Shown here: piece after piece, positions 33,488 to 42,901 of the stretch
Numbering within the stretch: the first letter of the stretch is position 1
Layout of the letters: every line of letters begins with the position of its first letter
Assembly (NCBI GenBank): GCA_002307145.1
Contig: DBTR01000011.1
Span: 11,004 to 72,350 of the forward strand
Origin: Rhodospirillum sp. UBA1311
GTDB taxonomy: Bacteria; Pseudomonadota; Alphaproteobacteria; Rhodospirillales; Rhodospirillaceae
Direction: 5' to 3'
Length of the DNA: 61,347 bases
The notes under the pieces: generated by a model
Databases searched by the model: none
Told to the model about the DNA's origin: nothing
The model's input: only the letters and a program-made list of their open reading frames with translations
Position numbers and translations under genes: made by a program

Positions 33488-34159
33488 ATGAACGCGCAAC
33501 CCGCCACCTCCGCCAGCTCTCGTGGCGTCTTCATCACTCTGGAAGGCGGCGAGGGCAGCGGCAAATCCACCCAATCGCGATTGCTCTGCTCGGCCTTGGC
33601 CGCGCGGGGCGTCGCGGTGGTGCAGACCCGCGAACCCGGCGGCTCACCGGAGGCCGAAGCGATCCGCACCTTGCTGATCGAAGGCGCAACCGACCGCTGG
33701 GACCCGATGAGCGAGGCACTGCTGCTGTTCGCGGCGCGGCGCGACCATCTGCGCCGCACCATCGAACCCGCGCTCGGTGCGGGTTCCTGGGTGGTGTGCG
33801 ACCGCTTCGGCGATTCCACTGTGGCCTATCAGGGCTACGCCCATGGCCTCGGCGCAGACACGATCGCGGCGCTCGCCAAAATCGCGATCGGACAGGTGAA
33901 GCCCGACCTCACCTTCATTCTCGATCTTCCGGTGGATGTCGGCCTTGCGCGCGCAAAGGAACGGGAGGCGGGCCGCGAGGACCGCTTCGAACGCATGGGC
34001 GACGCCTTCCACCAGCGCCTGCGCCAGGGCTTTCGCGAGATAGCGGCACAGGAACCGGAACGCTGCAAGGTGATCGACGCAACCCAACCGATTGCGGCGA
34101 TCCATGCCGCGATCCTCGGCGAGATCGACGCGCGCTGGCCCCGGGCGGCTTTCGCATGA
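33488..34159 (+). CDS. tmk: Thymidylate kinase
   Basis: A 223-residue dTMP kinase producing dTDP for DNA synthesis. P-loop LEGGEGSGKSTQ at residues 18-29, the dTMP-binding TREPGGSPEAEAIR, catalytic DR in VCDRFGDSTVAYQGYA, and the LID segment EREAGREDRFERMG. Length and order are normal. Its stop overlaps the holB start (ATGA), the usual arrangement in proteobacteria. Confidence 0.95.
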   Translation: MNAQPATSASSRGVFITLEGGEGSGKSTQSRLLCSALAARGVAVVQTREPGGSPEAEAIRTLLIEGATDRWDPMSEALLLFAARRDHLRRTIEPALGAGSWVVCDRFGDSTVAYQGYAHGLGADTIAALAKIAIGQVKPDLTFILDLPVDVGLARAKEREAGREDRFERMGDAFHQRLRQGFREIAAQEPERCKVIDATQPIAAIHAAILGEIDARWPRAAFA

Positions 34160-35220
34160 GCGACGCCGCGCCCCGCCTGATCCGCCGTCTGATCGGCCAC
34201 GAAGCCGCCTGGAGAGAAGCCTCCGAGGCCTGGCAAAGCGGCCGCTTCGCGCATGCCTGGCTGATCACCGGGCCGTGCGGCATCGGCAAGGCGAGCTTCG
34301 CCTACCTCCTCGCCAAGGCAATCCTCACTGCGCCAAAAGGCGGGGAGGGGGGACTCTTGGTGCCGGTGGCAACGCCGCCGCTCACCCGCCAACTCGATGA
34401 AACCCATCCGGCTCTCTCCCGCATCGAAAGTGGCGCGCATGCCGACATGCTCACCGTCGAGATCGGCTGGACCGACGACAAGATGACCAAGCGGCGCACC
34501 GAGATCGTCATCGACGACGTGCGCGCGGTCGGCACGTTCCTCTCGATGACCCCGGCGGAGGGCGGCTGGCGGGTCGTGGTGATCGATGCCGTCGACGAGA
34601 TGAATCGCAATGCCGCCAATGCATTGTTGAAAAGTCTTGAAGAGCCGCCAAAGCGCACCGTGCTATTGCTGGTATGCCATAACCCCGGTCGGCTGTTGCC
34701 GACGATCCGCTCGCGTTGCCGCCGCCTCGGCCTCGCGCCGCTCGACGACGCGGATATGGATGCCGGGCTCCAGCACCTGTTGCCGGAAGAATCCCCGGAG
34801 CGCCGCGCCGAACTCGCGCGGATGGCGGCGGGCAGCCTCGGCGGAGCGATGGCCCTCGCACGCGCGGGCGGCGACGCGATGGCGGCGGAAATCGCCGCGT
34901 TGCTGCAAGGGTGGCCGCGCCTCGACTTCGCCGCCATATATGGCTTTGCGGCGAAGGCCGCTGCGGACGAGGAGAAATTCCGCCTGTTCGCGGCGCTGCT
35001 CGGCGACTGGATCGGTGCGACGCTCCGGCGCGGCGCGGGCGTTGCGGTGAACGGCGGAGCGGAAGGAGCGGCTCTGGCGGTGCCGCTTGATCAATGGGCG
35101 GAGGTATGGGAAAAGGTCAACGACCTGTTCCGCAAGGCCGAAGCCGTCAATCTCGACCGTCGGCACGTCGTGCTTTCGGCGTTTCACGCCTTGCTTTCGC
35201 CCGCCGCCCTGCTGCCCTGA
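34156..35220 (+). CDS. holB: DNA polymerase III delta-prime subunit
   Basis: A 354-residue AAA+-fold subunit of the clamp loader. Residues 1-60 contain the P-loop-like GPCGIGKASFAYLLA; further landmarks are VVVIDAVDEMNRNAANALLKSLEEPPKRT and TIRSRCRRLGL (the SRC motif). I do not see the four-cysteine zinc module found in some homologues; the insert near 60-85 is short. The frame continues upstream through tmk DNA but only the ATG at 34156 yields a family-like N-terminus, overlapping tmk by 4 bases. It lies between tmk and metG, a common conserved order. Confidence 0.93.
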   Translation: MSDAAPRLIRRLIGHEAAWREASEAWQSGRFAHAWLITGPCGIGKASFAYLLAKAILTAPKGGEGGLLVPVATPPLTRQLDETHPALSRIESGAHADMLTVEIGWTDDKMTKRRTEIVIDDVRAVGTFLSMTPAEGGWRVVVIDAVDEMNRNAANALLKSLEEPPKRTVLLLVCHNPGRLLPTIRSRCRRLGLAPLDDADMDAGLQHLLPEESPERRAELARMAAGSLGGAMALARAGGDAMAAEIAALLQGWPRLDFAAIYGFAAKAAADEEKFRLFAALLGDWIGATLRRGAGVAVNGGAEGAALAVPLDQWAEVWEKVNDLFRKAEAVNLDRRHVVLSAFHALLSPAALLP

Positions 35221-35273
35221 ACCTGGGGCCCGGCGGTGCGCCGAATTCCGATCTCCCAGGAGAGACCTTGAGA

Positions 35274-36827
35274 ATGCCCGAGACCAAAACCTTCTACATC
35301 ACCACCCCGATCTATTACGTGAACGACAAGCCGCATATCGGGCATGCCTACACCACGCTGGCGTGCGACGCCCTGGCGCGGTTCAAGCGCCTCGACGGCT
35401 TCTCGGTGCGGTTCCTCACCGGTACCGACGAACACGGGCAGAAGGTAGAGAAGTCGGCGATGAATGCGGGGGTCGCGCCGCTCGACTTCTGCGATGGGGT
35501 TTCTCAGAACTTCCGCGATCTCGCCAAGGCGATGAAGGTCACCAACGACGATTTCATCCGTACCACCGAACCGCGTCACACCGCCGCAACCCAGGAACTG
35601 TGGAAGCGCCTGGAGGAGCGGGGGCAAATCTACCTCGGCGGATACCAGGGCTGGTATTCGGTGCGCGACGAAGCCTTCTTCGCCGAAAGCGAACTCACCA
35701 AGGGGCCGAAGGGCGAAAAGCTTGCGCCGACCGGCGCGCCGGTGGAATGGGTCGAGGAGCCGAGCTACTTCTTCCGCCTCTCCGACTGGCAGGAGCCGTT
35801 GCTGAAGTTCTATGAGGAGAACCCCGGCTTCATCATGCCGACCGCACGCCGCAACGAAGTCCTGAGCTTCGTCAGGGGCGGCCTCCAGGATCTTTCGATT
35901 TCGCGCACCAGTTTCTCGTGGGGGATTCCGGTTCCCGGCAATTCCGATCACATCATGTACGTCTGGCTCGACGCGCTCACCAACTATATCACCGCGCTCG
36001 GCTTCCCCGATACCGAGGCCGACCTCTACAAGAGCTTCTGGCCCGCCGATGTCCACATGGTCGGCAAGGACATCCTGCGCTTCCACGCGGTCTATTGGCC
36101 GGCGTTCCTGATGGCAGCGGGCCTCGAACCGCCGAAGCGGGTATTCGCCCACGGTTGGTGGACCAACGAAGGCCAGAAGATCTCGAAGTCGCTCGGCAAC
36201 GTCATCGACCCGTACGAACTGATCGAGACCTTCGGTCTCGATCAGACCCGCTATTTCCTCTTGCGCGAAGTGCCATTCGGCTCGGACGGCGATTTCTCCC
36301 GCCGCGCCATCACTCAACGCAAGAACAGCGAACTCGCCAACGACTACGGCAACCTCTGCCAACGCGTACTGTCGATGATCGCGAAGAACTGCGACGGCAA
36401 AGTGCCGACGCCGGGCGCGTTCTCCGAAGACGACGATGCGATCCTGGCCAAGGCGCAGGGGTTGATCGCCGAGGTCCGCACGACGATGGACAACCAGGCG
36501 TTCAACGACGCGCTGGAGCAGATCTGGGTGGTGATCCGCGCCGCCAACGGCTATGTCGACCACCAGGCGCCCTGGACCCTGCGCAAGACCGACCCGGCAC
36601 GCATGGAAACCGTCCTCTACGTCCTCGCCGAGGTGATCCGCCGCATTGCGATGCTCACCCAGCCGTTCATGCCCGACGCCTCCGCCGCAATCCTCGATCA
36701 AGTCGCGGTGGCTGCAGACAAGCGCAACTTCGCCGATCTCGACGCAATGCTGGTGGCGGGAACGCCGCTGCCCGCGCCGCAGGGCGTGTTCCCGCGCCAC
36801 ATCGAAACCGAGGAGGTCGCTCCCTGA
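35274..36827 (+). CDS. metG: Methionyl-tRNA synthetase
   Basis: A 517-residue class I aminoacyl-tRNA synthetase charging tRNA-Met. HIGH motif in PHIGHAYTT near residue 17, KISKS (KMSKS equivalent) in GQKISKSLGNVIDP near residue 304, and WLDALTNYIT near 229. It is the short form without a C-terminal dimerisation domain. I start at ATG 35274, 10 bases after AGGAGA; TTG 35268, in frame and closer to that site, is an alternative adding two residues. The stop shares one base with the tatD start. Confidence 0.95.
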   Translation: MPETKTFYITTPIYYVNDKPHIGHAYTTLACDALARFKRLDGFSVRFLTGTDEHGQKVEKSAMNAGVAPLDFCDGVSQNFRDLAKAMKVTNDDFIRTTEPRHTAATQELWKRLEERGQIYLGGYQGWYSVRDEAFFAESELTKGPKGEKLAPTGAPVEWVEEPSYFFRLSDWQEPLLKFYEENPGFIMPTARRNEVLSFVRGGLQDLSISRTSFSWGIPVPGNSDHIMYVWLDALTNYITALGFPDTEADLYKSFWPADVHMVGKDILRFHAVYWPAFLMAAGLEPPKRVFAHGWWTNEGQKISKSLGNVIDPYELIETFGLDQTRYFLLREVPFGSDGDFSRRAITQRKNSELANDYGNLCQRVLSMIAKNCDGKVPTPGAFSEDDDAILAKAQGLIAEVRTTMDNQAFNDALEQIWVVIRAANGYVDHQAPWTLRKTDPARMETVLYVLAEVIRRIAMLTQPFMPDASAAILDQVAVAADKRNFADLDAMLVAGTPLPAPQGVFPRHIETEEVAP

Positions 36828-37630
36828 TGCTGGTGGACAGCCACTGTCATCTGGATTTCCCCGACTTCGCCGAGGAAATCGACGACATCCTGGCGCATGC
36901 GCGCAACGCCGGCGTGGGGCTGATGCTGACCATCGGCACGCGGCTGGCGAAAGCGCATGCCGCGCTCGCGCTCGCCGAGGCGTATCCGCAAGTCTTCGCG
37001 ACGGTCGGCGTGCATCCGCATCATGTAGCGGAAGAGGAGGGGGCCTTCTCGCGCGAGGCCCTGCTCAACCTCGCCAAGCATCCGCGCGTCGTCGGCATCG
37101 GCGAGAGCGGACTTGATTTCTTCTACGACTTCAGCCCGCGTCCGCTGCAGGAAGCGGCGTTCCGCACCCACATCGGCGTGGCGCGCGAGCTCGACCTGCC
37201 GTTGGTGATCCATTCACGCGATGCCGAGGCCGACACGCTCAGAATTCTGCGCGAAGAAATGGCGGCAGGGCCGTTCAAAGCGTTGATGCACTGCTTCAGC
37301 TCCGGCCGCGAACTCGCTGAAGGAGCCCTGGAACTCGGCCTCTACGTTTCCGCCTCCGGAGTGATCACGTTCAAGAAAAACGAGGATCTGCGCGAGATCT
37401 TCCGCAACGTGCCTCTAGACCGCCTGTTGGTGGAGACCGACAGCCCGTACCTTGCGCCGGTGCCGAAGCGCGGCAAGCGCAACGAGCCCGCCTACGTTGC
37501 GCACACCGCCAAGATGCTGGCCGATATCAAAGGCGTTTCGGAAGCTGAAATCGCGCGAATTACGACTGATAACTTCATGAAATTATTCGATAAAGTCCCT
37601 AAGTCCGCACTCGCCGGAGACGCGGCATGA
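36827..37630 (+). CDS. tatD: TatD-family metal-dependent hydrolase (DNase)
   Basis: A 267-residue TIM-barrel hydrolase. Metal ligands are visible in VDSHCHLDFPDF (residues 3-14), GESGLDFFYD near 95, PLVIHSRDAEADT near 125, MHCFSSG near 150 and ETDSPYLAP near 205. Members remove nucleotides from DNA or D-aminoacyl groups from tRNA. The immediate context after metG is widely conserved. Start ATG overlaps the metG stop by one base; its stop overlaps the next gene by ATGA. Confidence 0.93.
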   Translation: MLVDSHCHLDFPDFAEEIDDILAHARNAGVGLMLTIGTRLAKAHAALALAEAYPQVFATVGVHPHHVAEEEGAFSREALLNLAKHPRVVGIGESGLDFFYDFSPRPLQEAAFRTHIGVARELDLPLVIHSRDAEADTLRILREEMAAGPFKALMHCFSSGRELAEGALELGLYVSASGVITFKKNEDLREIFRNVPLDRLLVETDSPYLAPVPKRGKRNEPAYVAHTAKMLADIKGVSEAEIARITTDNFMKLFDKVPKSALAGDAA

Positions 37631-38421
37631 AGATCACCATGCTCGGCTGCGGCGCGGCGCCGGGCGTGCCGACGATCTCTGCGGGATGGGGCAAATGCGA
37701 CCCGGACGAGCCGAAGAACCGTCGCCTGCGCACCTCGATCCTGATCGAGAAAGGCGCGACCACGGTTCTCGTCGATACCGGGCCGGACTTGCGCGAACAG
37801 CTGATCCGCGCGCGCGTACGCCGCGTCGACGGGATCCTCTACACCCACGGCCACGCCGACCATACCCATGGCCTCGATGAGGTGCGGGAGCTGAACCGCT
37901 TCATGCGCGCGGGAATCCCGACCTGGGGCATGGCGCGCACTCTCGACGATCTCAAACTGCGCTTCGGCTATGCCTTCATCGGCTTCGAGAATATTTCCTC
38001 ACCGGAAACCGTGATCTATCGTCCATGGTTGATTCCGCACGTGATCGACGTCGAACGGCCGACGCGGTTTTCGATTGCGGAACTGCCGGTAATGCCATTC
38101 GTCCAGGAGCACGGTTGGGAGCCATCGCTGGGTTTCCGGTTCGGCGATTTTGCATATTCGACCGACGTCACCAAACTCGATGAAACCGCAATGGAAATCC
38201 TCAAAGGCGTAAAGGTGTGGATCGTCGGCTGCCTGACAGAACGGCCGCACACGACGCATGCCGACGTCTCGACGGTGCTACAATGGGTCGAACGCATCCA
38301 GCCCGAGCGCACGATCCTGACCCACATGGGGATGGGGCTCGACTACCAGACCCTGAAAACGGCGTTGCCGCACGGCGTCGAGCCAGGTTACGACGGCTTG
38401 GTCGTTGATCTGGCTGGCTAA
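37627..38421 (+). CDS. MBL-fold metallohydrolase (PhnP-like)
   Basis: A 264-residue metallo-beta-lactamase-fold hydrolase. It begins MKITMLGCGAAPGVP and has GWGKCDPDEPKNRRLRTS, the metal motif THGHADHTHGLDE near residue 78, a late His in NSVDVER-type loop and TILTHMGMGLDY near the end. The overall pattern resembles phosphoribosyl cyclic phosphodiesterase (PhnP) relatives that occur beside metG-tatD in alphaproteobacteria. The in vivo substrate is unknown. It is the last gene of the tmk-holB-metG-tatD run. Confidence 0.88.
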   Translation: MKITMLGCGAAPGVPTISAGWGKCDPDEPKNRRLRTSILIEKGATTVLVDTGPDLREQLIRARVRRVDGILYTHGHADHTHGLDEVRELNRFMRAGIPTWGMARTLDDLKLRFGYAFIGFENISSPETVIYRPWLIPHVIDVERPTRFSIAELPVMPFVQEHGWEPSLGFRFGDFAYSTDVTKLDETAMEILKGVKVWIVGCLTERPHTTHADVSTVLQWVERIQPERTILTHMGMGLDYQTLKTALPHGVEPGYDGLVVDLAG

Positions 38422-38720
38422 AGCATTCCGGCGCTTTCCCGTCTCCGACTATTCATAATATAAATTATGCGACAAATTGATATGGGGGTGCCGAAACATA
38501 TGCCGCATCGGAGCACCCCAAAAATTCCGCCCCTTTCACGACGTTGCATGCACCCCTCGCACATTCGATCGAGCGCCGCAAGAATTCGGCATATCCAGTC
38601 CGCCGACGATCCGCAACATCCCTCGTCGTCGTGCAATTTCCCGCTTGATCCGGTTGCCGCTTGGGCCGATATCGGTTCGCGGGCCGCGTACGCGACACTG
38701 ACCACGTTTCAGGAATCTTG
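38422..38720. other. Intergenic region, no gene recognised
   Basis: 299 bases between the MBL hydrolase and dedA. The first part is AT-rich (around 38450-38485, with ATAATATAAATTATG) and could hold a promoter. Short open frames occur on both strands but have no recognisable similarity or ribosome-binding site. No terminator hairpin is obvious. Confidence 0.4.
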
Positions 38721-39281
38721 ATGTCCATCCCCGAAATCTTGTCGCAATACGGATATGCCGGCATTTTCATCGGCACGTTGATGGAGGGCGAAACCGTCCT
38801 CCTCCTTGCCGGGTTCGCCGCGAACCAGGGTTACCTGATGCTGCCCCTGGTGATCGGCATCGCTTTCGTCGGCGGCACACTCGGCGATCAGATCGCGTTC
38901 TTCGTCGGCCGCCGCTACGGCAACCGGCTGATCCACCGCTTCCCCCGCCTCGCCGCCCACAAGCCGAGGATCGACCGCCTGATCCACCGGCACCAGGTGC
39001 CGCTGATCATGGGCGTGCGATTTCTCTACGGCATGCGCATCGCGGGGCCGATCCTGATCGGCACCAGCCACGTCAAGGTATGGCGCTTCGTGGTCTTCAA
39101 TATGATCGGCGCGGCGATCTGGGCGACCCTGATCACCAGCCTCGGTTACGTCTTCGGGGAAACCGTCCAGGTGGTGCTGAAAGACATTCAGGGGTATGAA
39201 AAAACCATCCTCCTCGGCGTCGTCGGCGTGGTTGTGCTTTTGACCGTGGCGCGTTGGTTGTACGGTCGTTGGCGCGGCTGA
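38721..39281 (+). CDS. DedA-family membrane protein
   Basis: A 186-residue integral membrane protein. Signatures: YGYAGIFIGTLMEGETVLLLAGF at the N-terminus (membrane-entrant glutamate region), GDQIAFFVGRRYG near residue 55, and the conserved arginine stretch RFLYGMRIAGPILIGTSHVKVWRF near 105. DedA proteins are linked to lipid-carrier recycling (undecaprenyl phosphate or phosphatidylethanolamine flipping) and proton-dependent envelope stability. The ATG at 38721 follows CAGGAAT. 35 bases separate it from mazG. Confidence 0.9.
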   Translation: MSIPEILSQYGYAGIFIGTLMEGETVLLLAGFAANQGYLMLPLVIGIAFVGGTLGDQIAFFVGRRYGNRLIHRFPRLAAHKPRIDRLIHRHQVPLIMGVRFLYGMRIAGPILIGTSHVKVWRFVVFNMIGAAIWATLITSLGYVFGETVQVVLKDIQGYEKTILLGVVGVVVLLTVARWLYGRWRG

Positions 39282-39316
39282 GCGTCCCCGTTCCCTCGCT
39301 TTCAGGATCGATTTCC

Positions 39317-40129
39317 ATGTCTTCTCCGGTCTCCCTCGATCACCTCGCCGACATCATGGCCCTGCTCCGCGATCGCGAGCGCGGCTGCCCGTGGGACGTC
39401 GAGCAGACCTTCGCGAGCATTGCACCGCACACTGTCGAGGAAGCCTACGAGGTTCTGAGCGCGATCGACGACGGCGATCCGGCTGCGATCCAGGATGAAC
39501 TCGGGGATCTCCTGCTTCAGGTGGTATTCCACGCGCGCATCGCCGAGGAGGCCGGACTGTTCGCTCTCGACGGCGTGATCGGCGCGATCTGCGACAAGTT
39601 GGTGCGCCGCCATCCCCACGTCTTCGGCGAGCAGCAGGTCAAGACCGCGAGCGACCAGTTGGTCAACTGGGAGAACGTCAAGGAAGGCGAACGCGCGGGC
39701 AATGGCGAGGGCAAGGCTTCCGCGCTCGACGGCGTGGCGAAAGCCTTGCCCGCCCTGATGCGTGCCGCGAAGCTGCAGAAGCGCGCTTCGCGCGTCGGCT
39801 TCGACTGGACCGACCCGAAGGACGTGTTCGCCAAGATTCGCGAGGAAATCGGCGAGATCGAAGCCGAAGTCGTCGCCGACGCTCCCGCCGAGCGGCTGGA
39901 AGACGAGATCGGCGACGTGCTGTTCGCGGTCGCCAATCTCGCCCGCAAGCTCGACATCGACCCCGAGGTCGCGTTGCGACGCACCAACGATAAATTTGAA
40001 CGTCGCTTCCACTTCATCGAGCAGTCGCTTGAAAACGATGGTAAAGTAATCAAGGAAACTTCGCTGGACGAGATGGAGGCGCTGTGGTGCCTGGCCAAGC
40101 AGAAGGAACGCGCGGAGAGCACGAAATGA
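39317..40129 (+). CDS. mazG: Nucleoside triphosphate pyrophosphohydrolase
   Basis: A 270-residue MazG that hydrolyses NTPs/dNTPs to monophosphates and pyrophosphate, clearing damaged nucleotides and modulating stringent signalling. Two MazG domains are visible: ERGCPWDVEQTFASIAPHTVEEAYEVLSAI with ELGDLLLQVVFHA in the first, and EEIGEIEAE with LEDEIGDVLFAVANLARKLDI in the second. Acidic EExxE/ExxD metal sites are present in both. The ATG at 39317 follows CAGGAT. The gene overlaps a lipoprotein gene (ATGA). Confidence 0.95.
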   Translation: MSSPVSLDHLADIMALLRDRERGCPWDVEQTFASIAPHTVEEAYEVLSAIDDGDPAAIQDELGDLLLQVVFHARIAEEAGLFALDGVIGAICDKLVRRHPHVFGEQQVKTASDQLVNWENVKEGERAGNGEGKASALDGVAKALPALMRAAKLQKRASRVGFDWTDPKDVFAKIREEIGEIEAEVVADAPAERLEDEIGDVLFAVANLARKLDIDPEVALRRTNDKFERRFHFIEQSLENDGKVIKETSLDEMEALWCLAKQKERAESTK

Positions 40130-40755
40130 TCCTCCGCCTGCCCCGCCCGCTACGGGCTCTCGGACTTGCGCTCCTCGTCGCGGTGCTGCCGATTTTGTCG
40201 TCGTGCTACGTGCCGGACGAATTCGCCGCCGAGATCCGGGTCGCGCGAAACGGTGATTACTCCCTTACCTACACCGGCATTTTGACCTGGGCACCGCTTT
40301 ACATGCAGATCGTGCGCGGCGAAGTCACCGGCGACGCCGTGCAGGAAAAGATCGAGGCGATCCGCCACGACATCAAGCGCGACCCGCAGTTCACCAACGT
40401 TCGCTCTATGGGCCGGGGCCAGTTCGCGGTGTCGTACAAGCGCACCGGCAACCTCGTCGCCAATCCCGGGATGGTCACCTTCGTCCGTCGCAACGCAAAG
40501 ATCTTCAACATCGACGCCCGCGCCGACGGCACCGTCACCGTCTACGCCGAGACCCCCAACATCGACAAGGCTCGGCCGATGGCCGAGGCCGGGCTCCTGG
40601 TGCGCGGCACCCTGCGGGTGATCTCGGACATGCGGGTGGTCGACCCCGGCAACCCCACGGCGGTCTATTCCGACAAGGATAGCGACTGGAAGGTCTACGA
40701 CTGGATTCTCGACGGCACCAAGCCGATCTATCCTCAGATCGTCTTCCACCGCTGA
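40126..40755 (+). CDS. Uncharacterised lipoprotein coupled to mazG
   Basis: A 209-residue exported lipoprotein: basic start, hydrophobic segment LGLALLVAVLPI and lipobox LSSC near residue 25. The mature part has alternating beta-strand character (AEIRVARNGDYSLTYTGIL, GQFAVSYKRTGNL, DGTVTVYAETPN) and ends WKVYDWILDGTKPIYPQIVFHR. I do not recognise a characterised family. The start overlaps the mazG stop (ATGA), so it is probably cotranslated. It is convergent with the inositol-phosphatase-family gene, 4 bases apart. Confidence 0.75.
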   Translation: MILRLPRPLRALGLALLVAVLPILSSCYVPDEFAAEIRVARNGDYSLTYTGILTWAPLYMQIVRGEVTGDAVQEKIEAIRHDIKRDPQFTNVRSMGRGQFAVSYKRTGNLVANPGMVTFVRRNAKIFNIDARADGTVTVYAETPNIDKARPMAEAGLLVRGTLRVISDMRVVDPGNPTAVYSDKDSDWKVYDWILDGTKPIYPQIVFHR

Positions 40756-40759
40756 GGGG

Positions 40760-41551
40760 TCAGACCGAAAGCGTGGTGCGGATTTCGGCCCAGGTTTCGG
40801 CATCGGGCGCGATCAGAAGGCCGTCGTTGGCGTGGAACACCGGGGTGTAGACCGGGCCGGAAAGCAGGCGGACATATCCCCCCGCCTCCTCCACCATCAA
40901 AACCCCCGCCGCATGGTCCCAGGGATTGAGCAGGCGAAACAGGCGGAAGTCCAGCCGTCCGTCGACCAGCGACATGTAGTCGTGGGCCGCGCTGCCTTGC
41001 TGGGTGATGGTGCGGAAGCTGTCGCGATGGCGATCGGCCATGCGTCGGCTGATGCAGCCCGACAGGCCGCAGAGCCCGCGTTCGCCGCGCGGCATGACAC
41101 TCAACCGCCGCCCTTCGCTCCACGTCCCCTCGCCCACCTCGGCAGTGAACAGGCGGCGTTTCAGCGGGTCGTAGATCCATCCCGCGACGGTGCGGCGGTT
41201 CTTGATCAGGGCGACGATGATCCCGAATGCGGTGTTGCCGCGTGCGAAGTTGGCCGTGCCGTCCACCGGATCGATAATCCACACCGGCGCATCGGTATCG
41301 AGCATCGCCTTGACCGAAGGGTCCTGGTAGACCGCCTCTTCGCCGAGCGCCACCGACCCGGGCAGGAGCGCCTTCAGTTCCCGGGTGAGGAAGATCTCGG
41401 CTTCGAGATCGGCGATGGTCACGAGGTCGTTGGCGTGGGTCTTGGTTGCGATCGCATCGTTTTCCAGGCAACGAAAGCGCGGGCAGACCAGGGTATCCGC
41501 CGCCTCGCGCAGAATGTCCCCGACCCGATCGAAATCCAAGGTTCCCCGCAT
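40760..41551 (-). CDS. Inositol monophosphatase family protein
   Basis: A 263-residue Mg-dependent phosphatase of the IMPase/FBPase/CysQ superfamily. Metal ligands are visible in ALGEEAVYQ (GEE site), WIIDPVDGTANFARG (DPxDGT) and LNPWDHAAGVLMVEEAGG (WDxAAG). Substrates in the family include inositol phosphate, histidinol phosphate, sugar bisphosphates and PAP; this copy cannot be assigned. It lies 1 base downstream of hflX on the same strand. Confidence 0.88.
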   Translation of the reverse strand: MRGTLDFDRVGDILREAADTLVCPRFRCLENDAIATKTHANDLVTIADLEAEIFLTRELKALLPGSVALGEEAVYQDPSVKAMLDTDAPVWIIDPVDGTANFARGNTAFGIIVALIKNRRTVAGWIYDPLKRRLFTAEVGEGTWSEGRRLSVMPRGERGLCGLSGCISRRMADRHRDSFRTITQQGSAAHDYMSLVDGRLDFRLFRLLNPWDHAAGVLMVEEAGGYVRLLSGPVYTPVFHANDGLLIAPDAETWAEIRTTLSV

Positions 41552-41552
41552 C

Positions 41553-42878
41553 CTACCGTCCGTTCTTCCGTTCCTGGTCGTCCCAGCGCGCGAGATCGTC
41601 AGCGGAAAGACGCACGGTCAGACGGGAGCCCTCGTCGCCATCTTCCCGCGCGACGACGTCGCCATGGGCGTAGAGCCAGGCCATGCGCTTGCCGTCGTCG
41701 TGGTCGAGAAGCACGGTGATCTCGCGATGCGCCGCGCTCAGCGCCGCATCGATCGCGTCGAGGAGACTTTCGATGCCATCGCCGCGCTGCGCCGAAATTG
41801 CCAACAGGCCGTCGTTGCGGGCAGCCCGCGCCTCCCAGAACGCAAGCGCCTCGCCGTCCAGGCAGTCGATCTTGTTGGCGACTTCGAGGCCGGACTGGCG
41901 CAGGGTCTCGTCGAGCCCGAGGTCGGTCAGCACCTTCAGCACGTCGTCGCGCTGGGCGTCGGTATCGGGGTGCGACACGTCGCGTACGTGGACGATCAGG
42001 TCCGCCTCCAGCACCTCTTCCAGCGTCGCACGGAAGGCGGCGATGAGTTCTGTCGGCAGGTCGGAGATGAACCCCACGGTGTCGGAGAGGATGATCGTGC
42101 GGCCGGAGGGCATGTCGACGCGCCGCATCGTCGGATCGAGAGTCGCGAACAGCATGTCCTCGGCGAAGACGTCCGATCCGGCGAGACGGTTGAACAGCGT
42201 CGATTTTCCGGCGTTGGTGTAACCGACAAGCGCAACCACCGGGAAAGGCACGCGTTTACGCGCCGCGCGGTGAAGATTGCGGGTGCGCTTGACGTCTTCC
42301 AGCTCGGCTTTCAACCGCGTGATGCGGTCGCCGATCAAGCGCCGGTCAAGCTCGATCTGGGTTTCGCCGGGACCGCCGACAAAGCCCAATCCGCCACGCT
42401 GACGCTCAAGGTGAGTCCAGCTCCGCACCAGTCGGCTGCGCTGATATGAAAGATGCGCAAGCTCGACCTGGAGCGCGCCTTCACGCGTCCGCGCCCGCTC
42501 GCCGAAGATTTCCAAAATCAGAGCGGTCCGGTCGATCACCTTGGAATCTAAGGCTTTCTCTAGATTGCGTTGCTGGATTGGGGTGAGATGTGTGTCGAAT
42601 ACCACCAGGTCGGCCTGGTTCGCCTCGATCATGATCTTGAGGGTCTCGATCGCGCCCTCCCCGATTAGGGTGGCGGGGCGCACGCGGGACACTGGAACGA
42701 TTTCCGCGCCGACGACCTCGACCGACATCGCACGGGTCAGGCCCACGGCCTCGTCGAGACGAGCCGCAGGCTGGCGTGCGTTGGCGTTGGCGTCGCGCAA
42801 CTTGCCGCGCGCCGTCTTGAAAAACGGCGTGACGACGATGGTCCGTGCTGGCGCAACGGCCTGTTCAATTTGGGTCAT
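41553..42878 (-). CDS. hflX: Ribosome-associated GTPase HflX
   Basis: A 441-residue GTPase that binds the 50S subunit and rescues or splits stalled ribosomes. The N-terminal nucleotide-binding/coiled-coil domain contains ADLVVFDTHLTPIQQRNLEK and RGGLGFVGGPGETQIELDRR; the G domain has G1 GYTNAGKST, G2/G3 LFATLDPT and LSDTVGFISDLP, G4 NKID and a G5-like SAQRG. The C-terminal domain (after 370) ends WDDQERKNGR. It follows hfq by 23 bases, the classic hfq-hflX order. Confidence 0.95.
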   Translation of the reverse strand: MTQIEQAVAPARTIVVTPFFKTARGKLRDANANARQPAARLDEAVGLTRAMSVEVVGAEIVPVSRVRPATLIGEGAIETLKIMIEANQADLVVFDTHLTPIQQRNLEKALDSKVIDRTALILEIFGERARTREGALQVELAHLSYQRSRLVRSWTHLERQRGGLGFVGGPGETQIELDRRLIGDRITRLKAELEDVKRTRNLHRAARKRVPFPVVALVGYTNAGKSTLFNRLAGSDVFAEDMLFATLDPTMRRVDMPSGRTIILSDTVGFISDLPTELIAAFRATLEEVLEADLIVHVRDVSHPDTDAQRDDVLKVLTDLGLDETLRQSGLEVANKIDCLDGEALAFWEARAARNDGLLAISAQRGDGIESLLDAIDAALSAAHREITVLLDHDDGKRMAWLYAHGDVVAREDGDEGSRLTVRLSADDLARWDDQERKNGR

Positions 42879-42901
42879 GGTTTTTGAGGTTTACCTAAGG
42901 C

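Noticed and set aside
38467..38721. Short plus-strand genes in the gap before dedA
   Set aside because: Overlapping frames of 74-84 codons in different registers, with no recognisable family and no ribosome-binding site.
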